This document shows, piece after piece, positions 32,259 to 42,540 of a stretch of DNA of 64,000 nucleotides. Source of the DNA: Thysanoteuthis rhombus (taxonomy: Eukaryota > Mollusca > Cephalopoda > Oegopsida > Thysanoteuthidae); NCBI GenBank assembly GCA_963457665.1, contig OY735213.1:50805785-50869784 (forward strand). The letters are read 5' to 3'. Position numbers and translations under genes: made by a program. The notes under the pieces were generated by a model, which did not search any database, was not told where the DNA came from, and worked only from the letters and a program-made list of their open reading frames with translations. Numbering within the stretch: the stretch's first letter is position 1; every line of letters starts with the position of its first letter.

Positions 32259-32310
32259 AAAACAGATAGATAGGTAGGTAGGTAGATGAATAGAGTAGAT
32301 AGATAGATTG
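32259..32310. repeat. (GATA/GGTA)n microsatellite
   Basis: AGATAGATAGGTAGGTAGGT and further GATAGATAGATTGAGA, directly next to the end of the family-B copy. Confidence 0.8.
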
Positions 32311-32432
32311 AGATTTAGTTTGTTTTTTTTTTAAATATCTGTGACTTTTAGATGTTTATTTGTGATCTCAGAAAATTTTAAACATTGCTTAAAGTAAATA
32401 AACAGACTTTCCTTTTAATCTCATGCTGTCTA

Positions 32433-32690
32433 GCAAATAAACTGATTCTCCCTCTTACTCTCCCCTCCTCTCTATGAAACAATATCAAGTCCTCACTCCA
32501 GTCAGCAAATATGCATTCTCTCTCTTACTCTCCCCTCCTCTCTATGAATGATATGAAGAAACAGACAATGAACTGGCATTCTTCCTCTTACACTCAGCCC
32601 CTATCTATGAATGATACCAAAGAACAAATTGCTCTCTTCTCTCTCTCTCTCTATGAACAATACAAAGTCGCCACTGGCTATGCAAATATG
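32433..32690. repeat. Pyrimidine-rich tandem repeat, unit about 50-70 bp, four units
   Basis: CTCTTACTCTCCCCTCCTCT with CTATGAA recurs at about 32450 and 32520, then in variant form at 32586 and 32636, separated by AAC/GATA-like spacers (ATGATATGAAGAAACAGACA and similar). The 84-codon ORFs here reflect the repeat (SLSPLLSMND-like text repeated) and are not a gene. Confidence 0.7.
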
Positions 32691-33182
32691 CTATTTTTCA
32701 GCAGCAGTCAGTGGTCAGTCTATGGCTTTAGCTTACAAAGCACACAAAAAATATGCCCATTTTAGCATGAATTTACTTATGATATCACCCTATCCCTGTC
32801 CCTCAAAAACATATTTGGGGGATGATCTTCAAGCACTCAAAAAACCTTACCATCTAATGAAATAAAACTCAATTTAATTAGTAATCTTTATCTTATCATA
32901 ATTCGCCAAATATCCATCCGTTTGTCTGTCTGTACTCACCTATCGCCAAAACTACTTGACATAAATCCATGAAATTTTCTTTCAGTATGGATTTAATCCT
33001 TGGGGATTGTTTTTAGCAAAAGTTTTTAGTTTTGAAAAACATCCCCATGATATGTTTTTAGGTGGGGTCCAATTTAGGGGGTGGTTTGTTTAAAGAATAA
33101 CTTATTTAACTAAAATGATCTCTTACTTCATAATGACATGATAAGTATACACATTTGTTTTTTTCTATTCAGCAAATGTACT
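32691..33182. other. Probable nonautonomous element end, otherwise unassigned
   Basis: CCGTTTGTCTGTCTGTACTC then CGCCAAAACTACTTGACATA and AAATCCATGAAATTTTCTTT at 32918-32985 is a phrase type often found at the ends of dispersed invertebrate elements. No partner in this window, so family unknown. Confidence 0.35.
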
Positions 33183-33342
33183 CCTTTATTTGACTTTTTA
33201 AAGGTGATATTTTTAGCTTTGCTGATCAATGCTGTTTTCAAACTGAACTAGGAACATTTCAAAATTTCTTGTTAGGAATTGTTTTGTTATTTACATGATG
33301 TGATTGTTTGGTCATTCTTTTCATGAGCGGAATCCAAAATGG
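33183..33342 (+). mobile_element. Half copy of a foldback element
   Basis: CTTTGCTGATCAATGCTGTT, AACTGAACTAGGAACATT, CAAAATTTCTTGTTAGGAAT, TCATTCTTTTCATGAGCGGA equal one arm of the foldback at 54639-55046. The second arm is missing. Confidence 0.7.
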
Positions 33343-33639
33343 AAAGAAAAAAAAAAAACAGATTTATATACTTATTACAATACTACTGAGGATGTCATTA
33401 AAACATATATTGATATAATAGAAGAACATTTTTTGTTCTTTTTTCAAATTAATTAAGTCAAAATATGATGTAAAGTTGCATTCTTTGGAATATTTTTTGA
33501 ATAAGTCATATCACAATGTTTATTGGTTGTAATTGGACGTGTTGCATCATGCTGTTTTTTTGGGGGGGACGGGGGGGTCATGTTTTGATGTAATATGATA
33601 AAAGTGCATTTTTCCAAAACAGAAAATTTAGAGTTCAAA

Positions 33640-34110
33640 GTATATTTTCATTTTTAAGGATCAAAATCAAGGAGGGACATTTTTTTAAACTTTGGGATTC
33701 AAAATTGAGATGGAATTTTTTTTCATTTTTAAAATTGAGGATGGATTTTTTGTTGCTTCTAGGAATTAAAATTGAGGGGTAATTATTTTTTCTCACTTTT
33801 GGTGGTCGAAATTAAAGTGAATGTTTTGTTTTTATTTTCAAGAGTCAAAATTAATTTTGTGGGACTGAATTGGAGGGGAACTCCCATTTTTAGCGGCCAA
33901 AATCGAAAGGAAACTTATTTTTCATTTTAAAGGTCAATATCAAGGAAGAGTTGAAATCCAAAGAAATTTTTTTTCCTACTTTTAGGTTTCAAAATACTTG
34001 GGGAAAATTTTTTTTTTCACTTTTGGGGGTCAAAATCTACATGTGAGATTTTTTTCCATTTTCAGGAGTTGAAATCAAGGAAGGAGATTATTTTTCAACC
34101 TTGAATTGCA
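33640..34110. repeat. Degenerate minisatellite, unit about 40-50 bp
   Basis: About ten units of a T-run, CA(C/T)TTTT, GGGG/AGGG-GTCAAAAT, then CAAGGAGGGA-like text. Example words: GATCAAAATCAAGGAGGGAC, TGGTCGAAATTAAAG, GGGGGTCAAAATCTACATG, GGAGTTGAAATCAAGGAAGG. Strong strand asymmetry (T and G on the plus strand). Confidence 0.7.
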
Positions 34111-34290
34111 TGAGTACAAGGTCTCTATGATCATTTTGGATCAACAATGCCCAAATCTTGTGCTAGGATTTAGTTAGGTAATTTTAGATAGGTCTATTTT
34201 TCTGGATAATTTTAGATAATTTTTCTAGATAATTAGTTTTACTACACGTGCAGGCTATGATGATTCATTTATGCAAAGTATAGATGTTCA
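34111..34290 (+). repeat. Dispersed repeat family G, copy 1
   Basis: AAGGTCTCTATGATCATTTT, CAAATCTTGTGCTAGGATT, CACGTGCAGGCTATGATG, TGATTCATTTATG match 46735-46915 (AGGTCTCTATGGTCATTTTC, CAAATCTTGTGCTGGCATT, ATGTACAAGCTACAGTGATT). This copy has an extra internal triplication of TTTTAGATA(A/G)TTTTTCT. Confidence 0.6.
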
Positions 34291-34964
34291 ATTGAAACTT
34301 TCAAACTAAATTTGCCTAATGTACCCTGTTAGCTAGTTGATAAGCTAGTCTCTATTGTGATTGTTCTTAGTAAATTATATCTCTCAAAAAATCAAATTAA
34401 CTAGTTTTATATTCCAGATCTGGATAAAAGATTACCAGTACCCATGCAGTAGCAAATATAAAATTGGTGGTGATATGAAAAGAAATTTAAATGAAAAAAT
34501 CATTTTGAAAGAGAACATTTGAAATACGAATCATGAAAAAAATTGAAAAGAACCTCAGATCAAAGGCCAGTTTAAGAGAATAGATTTTAAAAATTTAATC
34601 AGTAAATGTCTTATTTATTTCCATTCGTATGGTTAGGTTGCTGATTGCAATCTACTCTTTCAAAATAATCTATGTCTATACACATCAAAGGCTTCGATTT
34701 CTTTTATCTTAGAGCATGATCTTATCACATTAACTGAAACCATTAGTAAACCATTAACTTAGAAACATTGCTGCAAGCAATAATCATGTGTGTGATATTT
34801 AGATCTGAGGAATAATGAATTTTTCATATCATTTAAATATTTACCACAATAATGCTGTATTCTAATTTGATCTTTACACTGGTACCTTAGTATATTTTTT
34901 CAGTTTCATGGTTTCTCTGCTATTATTGTTGGATAGCATCCTACAACTGTAAGTTCAAAGGTTC
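34291..34964. other. Unassigned AT-rich stretch
   Basis: No supported feature. Confidence 0.45.
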
Positions 34965-35328
34965 TTACTAGAATAAATATTACCTGTATGATGCTGGGGA
35001 ATTGTTCTGTATTGTCTAAGACAGCACATTATATTAGGGGAAAAACAGGAGTCCAAGTCATCAGAGAAACCATTTGGACAACTCAAATGGCAATAAGCAG
35101 GCCATGTTGCAAGAATGGCAGACAAGTTATGGACATTACAACTCACAACATGGATCCCTAGACATCAAATGCAAAACCGAAGCCGGCAGAATATGAAATG
35201 GCGAGACAAACTGGAAAGATTCAGAAAATATTGGCTCCACAACGTCCGCAATAGAAGGATGTAGTGAATCCTGGGGAAGATCTACGTTCAACGATGGACA
35301 ATAAAAGACTGAAGATAATGATGATGAT
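34965..35328 (+). pseudogene. RTE LINE fragment
   Basis: GTCTAAGACAGCACATTATA, AGGCCATGTTGCAAGAATGG, CAACATGGATCCCTAGACAT, GGCTCCACAACGTCCGCAAT, TGAAGATAATGATGATGATA. 3' end of the GAT-tailed RTE with stops. It is followed immediately by another retroelement. Confidence 0.8.
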
Positions 35329-35920
35329 ATGGTCAGACTAATTTCCTTCCATACATCAAAGGTTCTTGCGAGAAAATTAAAAGACTGTACCACCAGTACA
35401 ACATCCAGACAGTGTTCCTAACTGGGGCCGACCTACACACACACCTCTCCAAACTGAACCACCAATCAAAAAAAGGATGATTAAATTGCATATATTCCAT
35501 ACTATGTAGCTGTGGTAGACATTATAAAAGTGAAACATGCCAACCTATGATAATATCAATTGAAGAGCACAAAAAAAACTGTAACACATGATGATAAGTA
35601 CATATCTGACATGGTGTACCACACTTGGCGGGAGTTGGGTGAGCATAGGCCCTTATGAGATGAAGTACCAATATCTCAGAGAAAACAATTGGTAAATAAA
35701 ATGACTGGGGGAAATAGCATGTATACTTTCTTCAGTCATATCAATTAGCTGACCAAGCAGTGATATCAATAGCATCTGGGAGCCCTTCCTTCTTCTTTAA
35801 AAAAGGAGGAGACTCAATGGTACCATGACGAGTCCAATCCAATCAAGTATGCACTCTGAATAGTGATTTCACATTCTAGAACCAACAACACCTGACAAAG
35901 TTTGTATTTTTGTATTCTCA
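35329..35920 (+). pseudogene. Second Penelope-like element: RT-end to GIY-YIG fragment
   Basis: From 35340 the frame reads NFLPYIKGSCEKIKRLYHQY, then NIQTVFLTGADLHTHLSK, one stop, then LNCIYSILCSCGRHYKSETC and EEHKKNC. This is the linker after the RT palm (family phrase PYIKGxSEKIKRIxxKxNIxTVF) followed by the GIY-YIG core (CIYSI...CSCG...Y..ET). The lineage differs from the 27-29 kb element. Further downstream, MVYHTWREL and QWYHDES-like remains occur in other frames. The RT core is missing. Confidence 0.75.
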
Positions 35921-36077
35921 GTATTTTTGTATTTGGAAAAAAAAAAGCAAAAAAATAGTCAAAAAACACCATAAATGGTCATTTATCATTTTCATTTAAA
36001 ATAATACACTTCGAATATTTCTATATCAAAATATTGTACAAGTATGAGAATCAATTGACTCAAAGGAAGATCATTTG

Positions 36078-36126
36078 TTCTTCTTACTCTTCTTCCTCCT
36101 CCTCTTCCTCCTACTACTACTACTGA
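36078..36126. repeat. Pyrimidine-rich (CTT/CCT/CTA)n tract
   Basis: TTCTTACTCTTCTTCCTCCT followed by CCTACTACTACTACTG. Simple sequence. Confidence 0.8.
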
Positions 36127-36486
36127 CAGTGGATGTATCGTTGAACATATACTTGTTTTCCTCAAGACTCCTAATGGAGCATAACAGTGTGTTTTTTTAA
36201 AGGAGTGGAGTCACAAGCCCCAAGATGAATTGTCTAACGAGGCTAAAAAGCTCCAATTATCTTACTATTACATGTAGCTTAGGCAAGGAGTGGATTCATG
36301 CTCTTCCTAAGGGCATTGGTTCAATTAGACATCCCCCTTCAAGCTGAAACTCATTCTCAGTTCACCAACTCTGTTTCCCATGTAGGTAACTGCTATGGCA
36401 CTCCGCATCAATAGATTCAAATGAGAATTGATTAAAAGTGTCAGAAGACATTCCTCCAAGAAAAAGAAAAAAGAGTTTGTTCAATA
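36127..36486. other. Unassigned stretch
   Basis: No supported feature. Confidence 0.4.
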
Positions 36487-37145
36487 TCTCATCATCATCA
36501 TCAGATTTTTAGCATTTGTTATTGGACACAAACCTTTCCCAAGATTTGCCAAACCTCCCTATCATCGTTATGAAGCCAATGCCATCTGAACTTCTCCAAT
36601 TCGTCACATGATCTATATGCTAGCCATAATTTTGCACCTTATCTCTGGGGATCAATCTTGTAAGTTGTGACGTCTAGTGGCTGTCTGGTATTCTCGTAAC
36701 ATAACCATTGCCGTTTGAGTTCACAATGGTTTATTTATCTCTGACTATTTTTTTCTCTAATACGTTCATCTGTTTCATGATCTGTCCATGTGATGTTGAG
36801 CATGATTCTATCCCTGTGCACATTGCATGGTTTTCAGTTGGAGAGTTTTTTTATTAGGTTCCATGTTTCAGCTCCATAGGTGACTATTGGGAGAATTCAT
36901 TGGTTATATACCTTTCTTTTAAGAATAAATGGGATTTTCTTTTCTTGAAAGTTGAGCTTGCTCTACCAAATACTTGCCAACCCAGAGTGATTCTACACTT
37001 TAATTTCTTTTTCTTTCCATGGAGATTGATTGTCTAAGGTAGATGTAGTGGTATAATTTCTTTGAGTTTAGATTTTGATCATTGTATCTTTGTCCTCAAC
37101 ATGTTTGTTTATAACATTTGTTTTACTAAATTCAGAGGTAGTTTA
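36487..37145 (-). pseudogene. RTE LINE fragment, minus strand
   Basis: Plus-strand text starts CATCATCATCATCAGATTTT (complement of the GAT tail), then CCTTTCCCAAGATTTGCCAA, GATGTTGAGCATGATTCTAT, TTCCATGTTTCAGCTCCATA and GTGACTATTGGGAG. It runs to about the post-motif-C region. Frames destroyed. Confidence 0.8.
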
Positions 37146-37448
37146 ATCCTTCCAGTCCTAATTTTTTTAATTTTGTTATTAAATTTTGTTATTTGTATTC
37201 AAAGTTTCAAATTAATGGATGAAACATGTGGTACTTAAAACACCGTTCAGTACAAGATCATTTATTTTATGGAACTAATCATAGTAAAGGAAATGTTCCA
37301 ATCCTTCAAAAAGATATTTTTATCTTTGGAATCTTCAAAGAATCTTTACTATGTTCCTAGAAATCTTTTCTGAGCCTTCAAGCAAGTGGATGGATTATGA
37401 CTATGACAAACAAATGCGAGAAAGTAAAGTGTTTGAAAAAAAATTTTT

Positions 37449-37921
37449 AAAACTAGCATTCCAAGAGAAATTATGAATCACCTCCACACATTTAAGCTCT
37501 TTTGGGGATGATTAATTAAAAAGTTATAAAAAAAGTTGATCAGTAGATAAGTTACTTCTCTCACCTTTTGTCCACTAAGGAAAGGTCTGAATTTTCAAAA
37601 AACAAGCTGGCACGAACTAGTGACCAATTTAGGATAAACTTGCATTGCATTTTGAACCCTTTGCTTCAAAACAATTTAGGAGGGAGATCTTCAAAAAACA
37701 GAAAAATATTTTTACAACTCATCTAGAGCAGTGCATGTGCAAAATTTCAGGTATTTGCTCTGAGCGGTAAGGGGTGAGTAATCTTTGAATAGATAGATAG
37801 ATAGATAGATTTACATCTATATATATATATTTATATATATTTCTAGGAAATGTCAGAATACATTAATAACTTAAACTAAGCAACAGTTATTAAACCAGTC
37901 TGTTGTGGATAGCAGTGATTG
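37449..37921 (+). mobile_element. Family B copy 4, nearly complete
   Basis: AACTAGCATTCCAAGAGAAA, ATGAATCACCTCCACACATT, GATTAATTAAAAAGTTATAA, GTTGATCAGTAGATAAGTTA, GTGACCAATTTAGGATAAAC, GAATAGATAGATAGATAGAT with an AT expansion, ATGTCAGAATACATTAATAA, GCAACAGTTATTAAACCAGT, GTGGATAGCAGTGATTG. Confidence 0.85.
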
Positions 37922-38023
37922 AAAAGAATATACTTCAGAGATTAAAAACTTCAAATAGTAATGACCATATCGAGATTTTGTTTAGTAATCTTGTAAGATA
38001 CAGTAATGATGAATTTATAAACA

Positions 38024-38221
38024 AGTCTGGTTAGTCACTCAATATAAACCATCACATAAAAGGGGTGATCAATGAAAAATTTACTTCACTCGCATTTTAC
38101 TAGGCAGTAATCACTGGAAAAAAGTCTAAATTTTCCAAAATATAGGCCTGAATATTGTTGGATACAAAGTAAGGGACCAATTTAGCAAAAATTTACATTG
38201 CAAATTGAAACACCCCTCACC
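38024..38221 (+). mobile_element. Family A, left part
   Basis: AAGTCTGGTTAGTCACTCAA, AGGGGTGATCAATGAAAAAT, ACTAGGCAGTAATCACTGG, AAGGGACCAATTTAGCAAAA, TTTACATTGCAAATTGAAAC. It stops at 38221 where a Penelope-end-like segment begins. The CGTCTTTTGGCAGCATGCC block is deleted. Confidence 0.8.
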
Positions 38222-38330
38222 AAATATTTTGATCAAAGTGACAATTATCAGGTGAAAGGAAACACTTGAGGAAAAAAACATCTGGAAAATTTCTATTATC
38301 ATAATGCGTTTTGACAGGTGCCAGCCAGCT
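38222..38330 (+). repeat. Possible solo end of a Penelope-like element
   Basis: GTGACAATTATCAGGTGAAA, GAAACACTTGAGG, AACATCTGGAAAATTTCTAT, TTATCATAATGCGTTTTGAC, GGTGCCAGCC follow the order of the inverted terminal repeat at 27099-27215 (GACAATTGGAAGGTGAA, AACTCAAGG, ACATCTCAAAATTTTTT, CATTTCGATGG, GGCTAGCC) with many changes. Confidence 0.45.
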
Positions 38331-38463
38331 TTTTCAGCCAAAATTTGCAGCGGTGCAGAGAAAATTATGTGCTGTTTACATGTTTGAGGTTGGGGAAAGA
38401 AATACGGATATTACTGTGTTGTGGATTATTTTGCAGGAGCCAAAGGAGAGATGTTTGTTTATA

Positions 38464-38580
38464 TATACACACACACATACACACATACATGTATATATAC
38501 ACACATGTGCACAGGTATACACACATATATACACAAACACATACACACATCATATACATGCACATGTATATATATGCATA
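38464..38580. repeat. AC/AT compound microsatellite
   Basis: ATACACACACACATACACAC and similar to about 38580. Overlapping ORFs on both strands are simple-sequence artefacts. Confidence 0.9.
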
Positions 38581-38582
38581 AA

Positions 38583-38715
38583 GGAATAGAAATATGTGAT
38601 CTGACAAAATGAATTATGAATTGCATTATGTTATATAGAAACTTATTTGAAATGATTTACCGTCATTGAACAGTTATTTCAAATAAGTTTTTATATAATA
38701 TAACACGAATTATAA

Positions 38716-38719
<4 letters not shown>
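38583..38719. repeat. Snap-back copy of the T2 SINE tail
   Basis: The left arm (ATGAATTATGAATTGCATTA, TGTTATATAGAAACTTATTT, GAAAT) pairs with the right arm (ATTTCAAATAAG, TTTTTATATAATATAACACG, AATTATAATTCAT) over about 45 bp with a loop of about 22 bp. The arm sequence is the tail region of SINE T2 (GCAATTTATAATC, ATATAATATAACG). An (AT)n follows. Confidence 0.7.

Positions 38720-38770
<51 letters not shown>
38720..38770. repeat. (AT)n microsatellite
   Basis: About 25 uninterrupted AT units. Confidence 0.95.
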
Positions 38771-38772
<2 letters not shown>

Positions 38773-38789
38773 GGTGAAATATATTTGTG

Positions 38790-38938
38790 CAACAAATCCA
38801 ATATGAGATGGAGAGACAAACTGGACAGGTTCAGAAAATATTGGCTCTGCGATGCCCAAGGTGGCGAAACGTGGCAAATCCTGGGAAAGATCTATGTTCC
38901 ATGATGGACAATGAAATCATCATCATCATCATCATATG
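38790..38938 (+). mobile_element. RTE LINE extreme 3' fragment
   Basis: AATATGAGATGGAGAGACAA, ACTGGACAGGTTCAGAAAAT, GGCAAATCCTGGGAAAGATC, then a tail written (ATC)n: ATCATCATCATCATCAT. About 145 bp, severely 5'-truncated. Confidence 0.8.
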
Positions 38939-39538
38939 TGTATGTGTGTATAAGATAAATGCCTAAACATTTGCTCTCTCCAAAATGCAATCTACCAGAT
39001 TAGACATTCCTTCCAGCTATGAAATTACAATAGAGTATATATGCCTCGGTCAATTTATAATTGGCCAGTATTCGTCCTTTTTTCAAGCCTCAACGGCATA
39101 AATACCTGAGAAAATTACAGCCACAATTTATCACGAGATATCGCCAAATGGACACTAAATCAAGAATTAATTTCAGCCAGGTTATGAGATCAGAGCTTTT
39201 ATTCATAGGTTTGTTATGGTTAATGGGTCATTCCAAGAGATCAAACCACAACACATGCTTCAATCCCCAAGCTATGATCACAGACTTATGATTTATAACT
39301 ACAAAAATGTCTGGGTAGTTAATTACTTAAAGCCTTAGGTTCATTGCGCCGCTGAAGTTATTTCAGTGAAATTATAAATCTTTCTTCCATTTCAAATGAT
39401 TACTTTATTCAAGGTCTAATATGTCAAACTCACAAATGGACAACCCAATTATCTATCAACACAAACAGAACTGAATATCGAATATAAATGGACATCACAT
39501 GGCTGAGTCAGTATGAAGGAATAAGTAATGTAATACAT
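38939..39538. other. Unassigned stretch
   Basis: No supported feature. The 76-codon ORF at 39061-39291 has no recognisable domain. Confidence 0.4.
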
Positions 39539-39686
39539 CTGGTTAGACACTCAATAGAAACCGTCACATGCCCAACATCTTTTTACAGCATGCCATTTAG
39601 GCGTGATCAATTAAAACATTGAAAAAAGAGTAATCAATGATTAAGTTGCTTCTCTCGCAATTTGTTGAGCAAAAAAAAAACCGGAA
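39539..39686 (+). mobile_element. Family A, left part
   Basis: CTGGTTAGACACTCAATAGA, AACCGTCACATGCCCAACAT, GCATGCCATTTAGGCGTGAT, AGTAATCAATGATTAAGTTG. Interrupted at about 39687 by SINE T2. Confidence 0.75.
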
Positions 39687-40070
39687 ATTTTAGCTCAATG
39701 TTAAGAACATTGCTATGATAAGCAGCTACCCTATTGGTGGCAAGCTTGATTCTTGTAGCAGCCTCATTTTCTCAAGTTGTTTATTCTACTTACGTTGTCT
39801 AGAGTGAGTGATACATTGATTGTGTAATGACGGGAGAACATTCAAAATGGATTTCTATGTAATAAAAACGCAATTTATAATCATTCTGCCGCATCACATA
39901 TGTCCATTTCCCAATACATAACTATTGCATTAAAAGAAGTGAATAGATCAAGAATGAACAAGACAAGAATTTGGGTTGAAAGCAGTTATTTGAGCTTTTG
40001 CATTACCGCCATCTATTTAGCTCAATGGTAAGAGCATTGCTACATTGGAGCGGCCACCAAATCTTACTCT
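39687..40070 (+). mobile_element. SINE T2 head-to-tail dimer
   Basis: First tRNA-like head at 39689-39768 (TTTAGCTCAATGTTAAGAAC; B-box GCAAGCTTGATTCTTG). The body TTCTACTTACGTTGTCTAG and tail AAACGCAATTTATAATCATT with CATTTCCCAATACATAAC follow. Then without break come AAAGAAGTGAATAGATC, AATTTGGGTTGAAAGCAGTT and a second head TTTAGCTCAATGGTAAGAGC at 40017. The second head is cut at about 40070. Period about 328 bp. Confidence 0.75.
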
Positions 40071-40243
40071 CAAGAGTAGATTTGGGGGTCATGATTTTTT
40101 TTTCAAAAGAGAACTAAAGAAATGTCAGCAATATCATTGATAAGATAAGAGATTAAATAATTATATAAATGAGAGTAGATAAGTATTCATAATTGGAGTG
40201 AGCAAACATGTAATAGGATGCATATTATTGTAAATTATAAATT

Positions 40244-40497
40244 TAAATGGACTTGGCCATGGGCCAGTTATCTTGCAAGAATGTTAGGCAACCACTGGAC
40301 ATCACAACTTGTAACATGGATCCCTAGAGATCACATGTGAAGCTGTGGCCGGCAGAATATAAAATGGCAAAATTTACTTGGCAAGTTTAGAAAATATTTG
40401 CTCCGAGATGCCCATGATAGTGAAGTCTAGTGAATCCTGGGGAAGGTCTGTGTCCAACTACGGATGCTAAAAGGATGCTGATGATGACGATAAGATG
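40244..40497 (+). pseudogene. RTE LINE 3' fragment
   Basis: CATGGGCCAGTTATCTTGCA, ACATGGATCCCTAGAGATCA, GATGCCCATGATAGTGAAG, GGGAAGGTCTGTGTCCAACT, GCTGATGATGACGATAAGAT. Broken frames. Confidence 0.8.
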
Positions 40498-40524
40498 ATT
40501 CAAAAAAGTTTTACAATTGGGGAA

Positions 40525-40627
40525 CTGGGGTTACCAAGATTTGGCTGGAAGAGAAGATAATTCAAGCCTTGACTCAGAGACTTAGCTTGAACTATCTACT
40601 CTTCTGACCAAATTTGGCAACTCCAAG
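40525..40627. mobile_element. Small MITE with ~40-bp inverted repeats, copy 1
   Basis: Left CTGGGGTTACCAAGATTTGG then CTGGAAGAGAAGATAATTCA. Right, read inverted, CTTGGAGTTGCCAAATTTGG then TCAGAAGAGTAGATAGTTCA. 103 bp, almost entirely terminal repeat. Same family as 45790-45945. Confidence 0.7.
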
Positions 40628-40635
40628 GCAGTGGC

Positions 40636-41000
40636 AAGTTTATGGTTGGTGTCACCCTTCCCAGAACATTTAGAATTTTGATTTTTTGTACTTATACTAT
40701 CAATTACTGATCATGATTCTCCCATATTATTGAATGTGATGGCATAAGCCTAAAAATCCATTGAGAACATCTGGATATATTGTGTGGACATGCATGAGCA
40801 AATATATACCCAAATGATTGAAAAAAAAAAAAAAAATGAAAAGACATCTCTCAATCAAGAAAATATTCCTGAATCAGCCCCAAAATTTACTTATCTCTTC
40901 CTTACTTGATTGTATATCCTACCGCAAAATTTCATGAAAATTCTTTGAGTAATTCCAGAGATATTGTGTGGACAGATAGATGTTTCATTAGAAGAAAGGA
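40636..41000 (+). repeat. Dispersed repeat family E, copy 2
   Basis: Partner of 1641-2130: TATGGTTGGTGTCACCCTTC, CATTTAGAATTTTGATTTTT, GATGGCATAAGCCTA, CATTGAGAACATCTGGATAT, AATATTCCTGAATCAGCC, CAGAGATATTGTGTGGACAG. Contains an A-run of 15. Confidence 0.5.
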
Positions 41001-41079
41001 TTACCAAGAGACTATACAAACATTTTTTTTAGGTAATCATCTTGCTGTCACCCCGTCTATCCCCTCCAACCTTTACATG

Positions 41080-41920
41080 AACTGATGGATTGATTTTTGA
41101 AGTAAATGACAAACAGAGACAAATGAACACACTTTTCCCCACAATTCTGATCCTAATGATCCTGCAAAATGGTTATTGTTAAGATTCAAACACATCTTAG
41201 ATCTATTTAGGACAAAAACAACAAAAAAAGCGAAAAAAAAATGTTGAGAAATCCGATTATAAATGGCCATTGTTGAGATGCAAACACATCTAACTATTTC
41301 AGGACAAAAACAGCAACAAAAACCAAAAACATGTTGAAAAATCCAATTATATGTTTTATGTATGCTCTAGATATCAACTGTTTGCCCCCTAATCTGTTTT
41401 CTCTTAATCCTTGAAGTGTTTATTTCACTATTCTGCATGTTAACAAGCTGTAGATGTGTTCAATAGGGTTCATTGTAACCCTATATAACACTCAGTGTGA
41501 ACCCAAACTTGGACACCCAAAAATAGACAATCACATAACTATTGCAGTAAACACCACACAGAGAGATATGAACACATTTTTCCATATAATTCTGACCCAA
41601 ACAACTCAGCAAGTTGATTATTATTAAGATTTGAAACATATCTCAAATCTATTCAGAATGAAAACGGGGAAAAAAGCAAAAGAAATGTCGAGAAATCCGA
41701 TCATATATTTTCATATTTTAATATTCTGCATAGTAACAGGCTGTAAAAATGTCCAATAGGATTCATTTTAACCCTATATTACCCAGAGTGTGAACCTGGA
41801 CCTGGACACTAAAAATAGAAGATGGCATAACCTCTGAGGGAAACGCAATTTCTCCATATAATTCTAACCTAAACTATTCACCATAGTGACTAAGCCAAGC
41901 TCATAACTGTGCAGAATGAA
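41080..41920. repeat. Tandem repeat, about three irregular units
   Basis: CCCCACAATTCTGATCCTAA (about 41137), CCATATAATTCTGACCCAAA (about 41581), CCATATAATTCTAACCTAAA (about 41855). Within units AGATTCAAACACATCTTAGA or AGATTTGAAACATATCTCAA, GAAATCCGATTATA or GAAATCCGATCATA, and AACCCTATA with AGTGTGAACC recur. Unit 1 has an additional internal ~95-bp duplication (CCATTGTTGAGATGCAAACA). Non-coding. Confidence 0.7.
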
Positions 41921-42540
41921 TATTGACTAATTCACTAATTGCTATAACACACTCCATATACATTCAGCTGGTGAAAACTAAAAAGGTGACATTGTATTAA
42001 TGTTTTACTCATTTCCCAATATTTCATTGCAGCTCTTTATGTACCGGGTTTCACACTCAAGATAATAAAGTGTTGAAAATGAACCAAGCGGGACATTATT
42101 TTAGTCTAGGAAGAATCACAGAATGGACACTTCAAGGATTAAGAAAAAACAGGTGGGGACAGGGTCACATGGACTTTCTTTTTCAACTATACTATAATGG
42201 TAGAGATTGTTTAGAAAATATGGAAGTTAAAGCATACAAAATCAGGGAGAATAATTCCTGATCAGAGTTACTTCCCTTGCACTTTTAGGTAATTTTTTTT
42301 TCTCTTCAATTCATCAGAGTTCCATTTTTAAAATTTCCATTTATTAGGAGCAGTTTAATTGTGGTACATGAATGATTTAAAGGATAAGCAGAAACTAACC
42401 AAGTCATCTATGGTTGTGTATTTTTATCTTTTGCATTCAATGCCGTAGTTTTTGATCTTGTGAATAAACTGAATTTATTTAGCTCTCCTGCGGAAATTTA
42501 GTTGAAAGGTATGGAAATGCTTTTCTAAATCAAAGAAATT
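41921..42540. other. Unassigned, with a family C scrap at 42256-42365
   Basis: AATTCATCAGAGTTCCATTT near 42310 is like family C. The ORF at 42070-42261 (63 codons) shows no family features. Otherwise nothing seen. Confidence 0.35.

Noticed and set aside
32511-32865. 84-codon ORFs with repeated SLS/MND text
   Set aside because: Translation of the pyrimidine-rich tandem repeat.
38311-38612. Four ORFs rich in His, Thr, Tyr and Ile
   Set aside because: Simple-sequence (AC/AT) artefacts, open in several frames at once.
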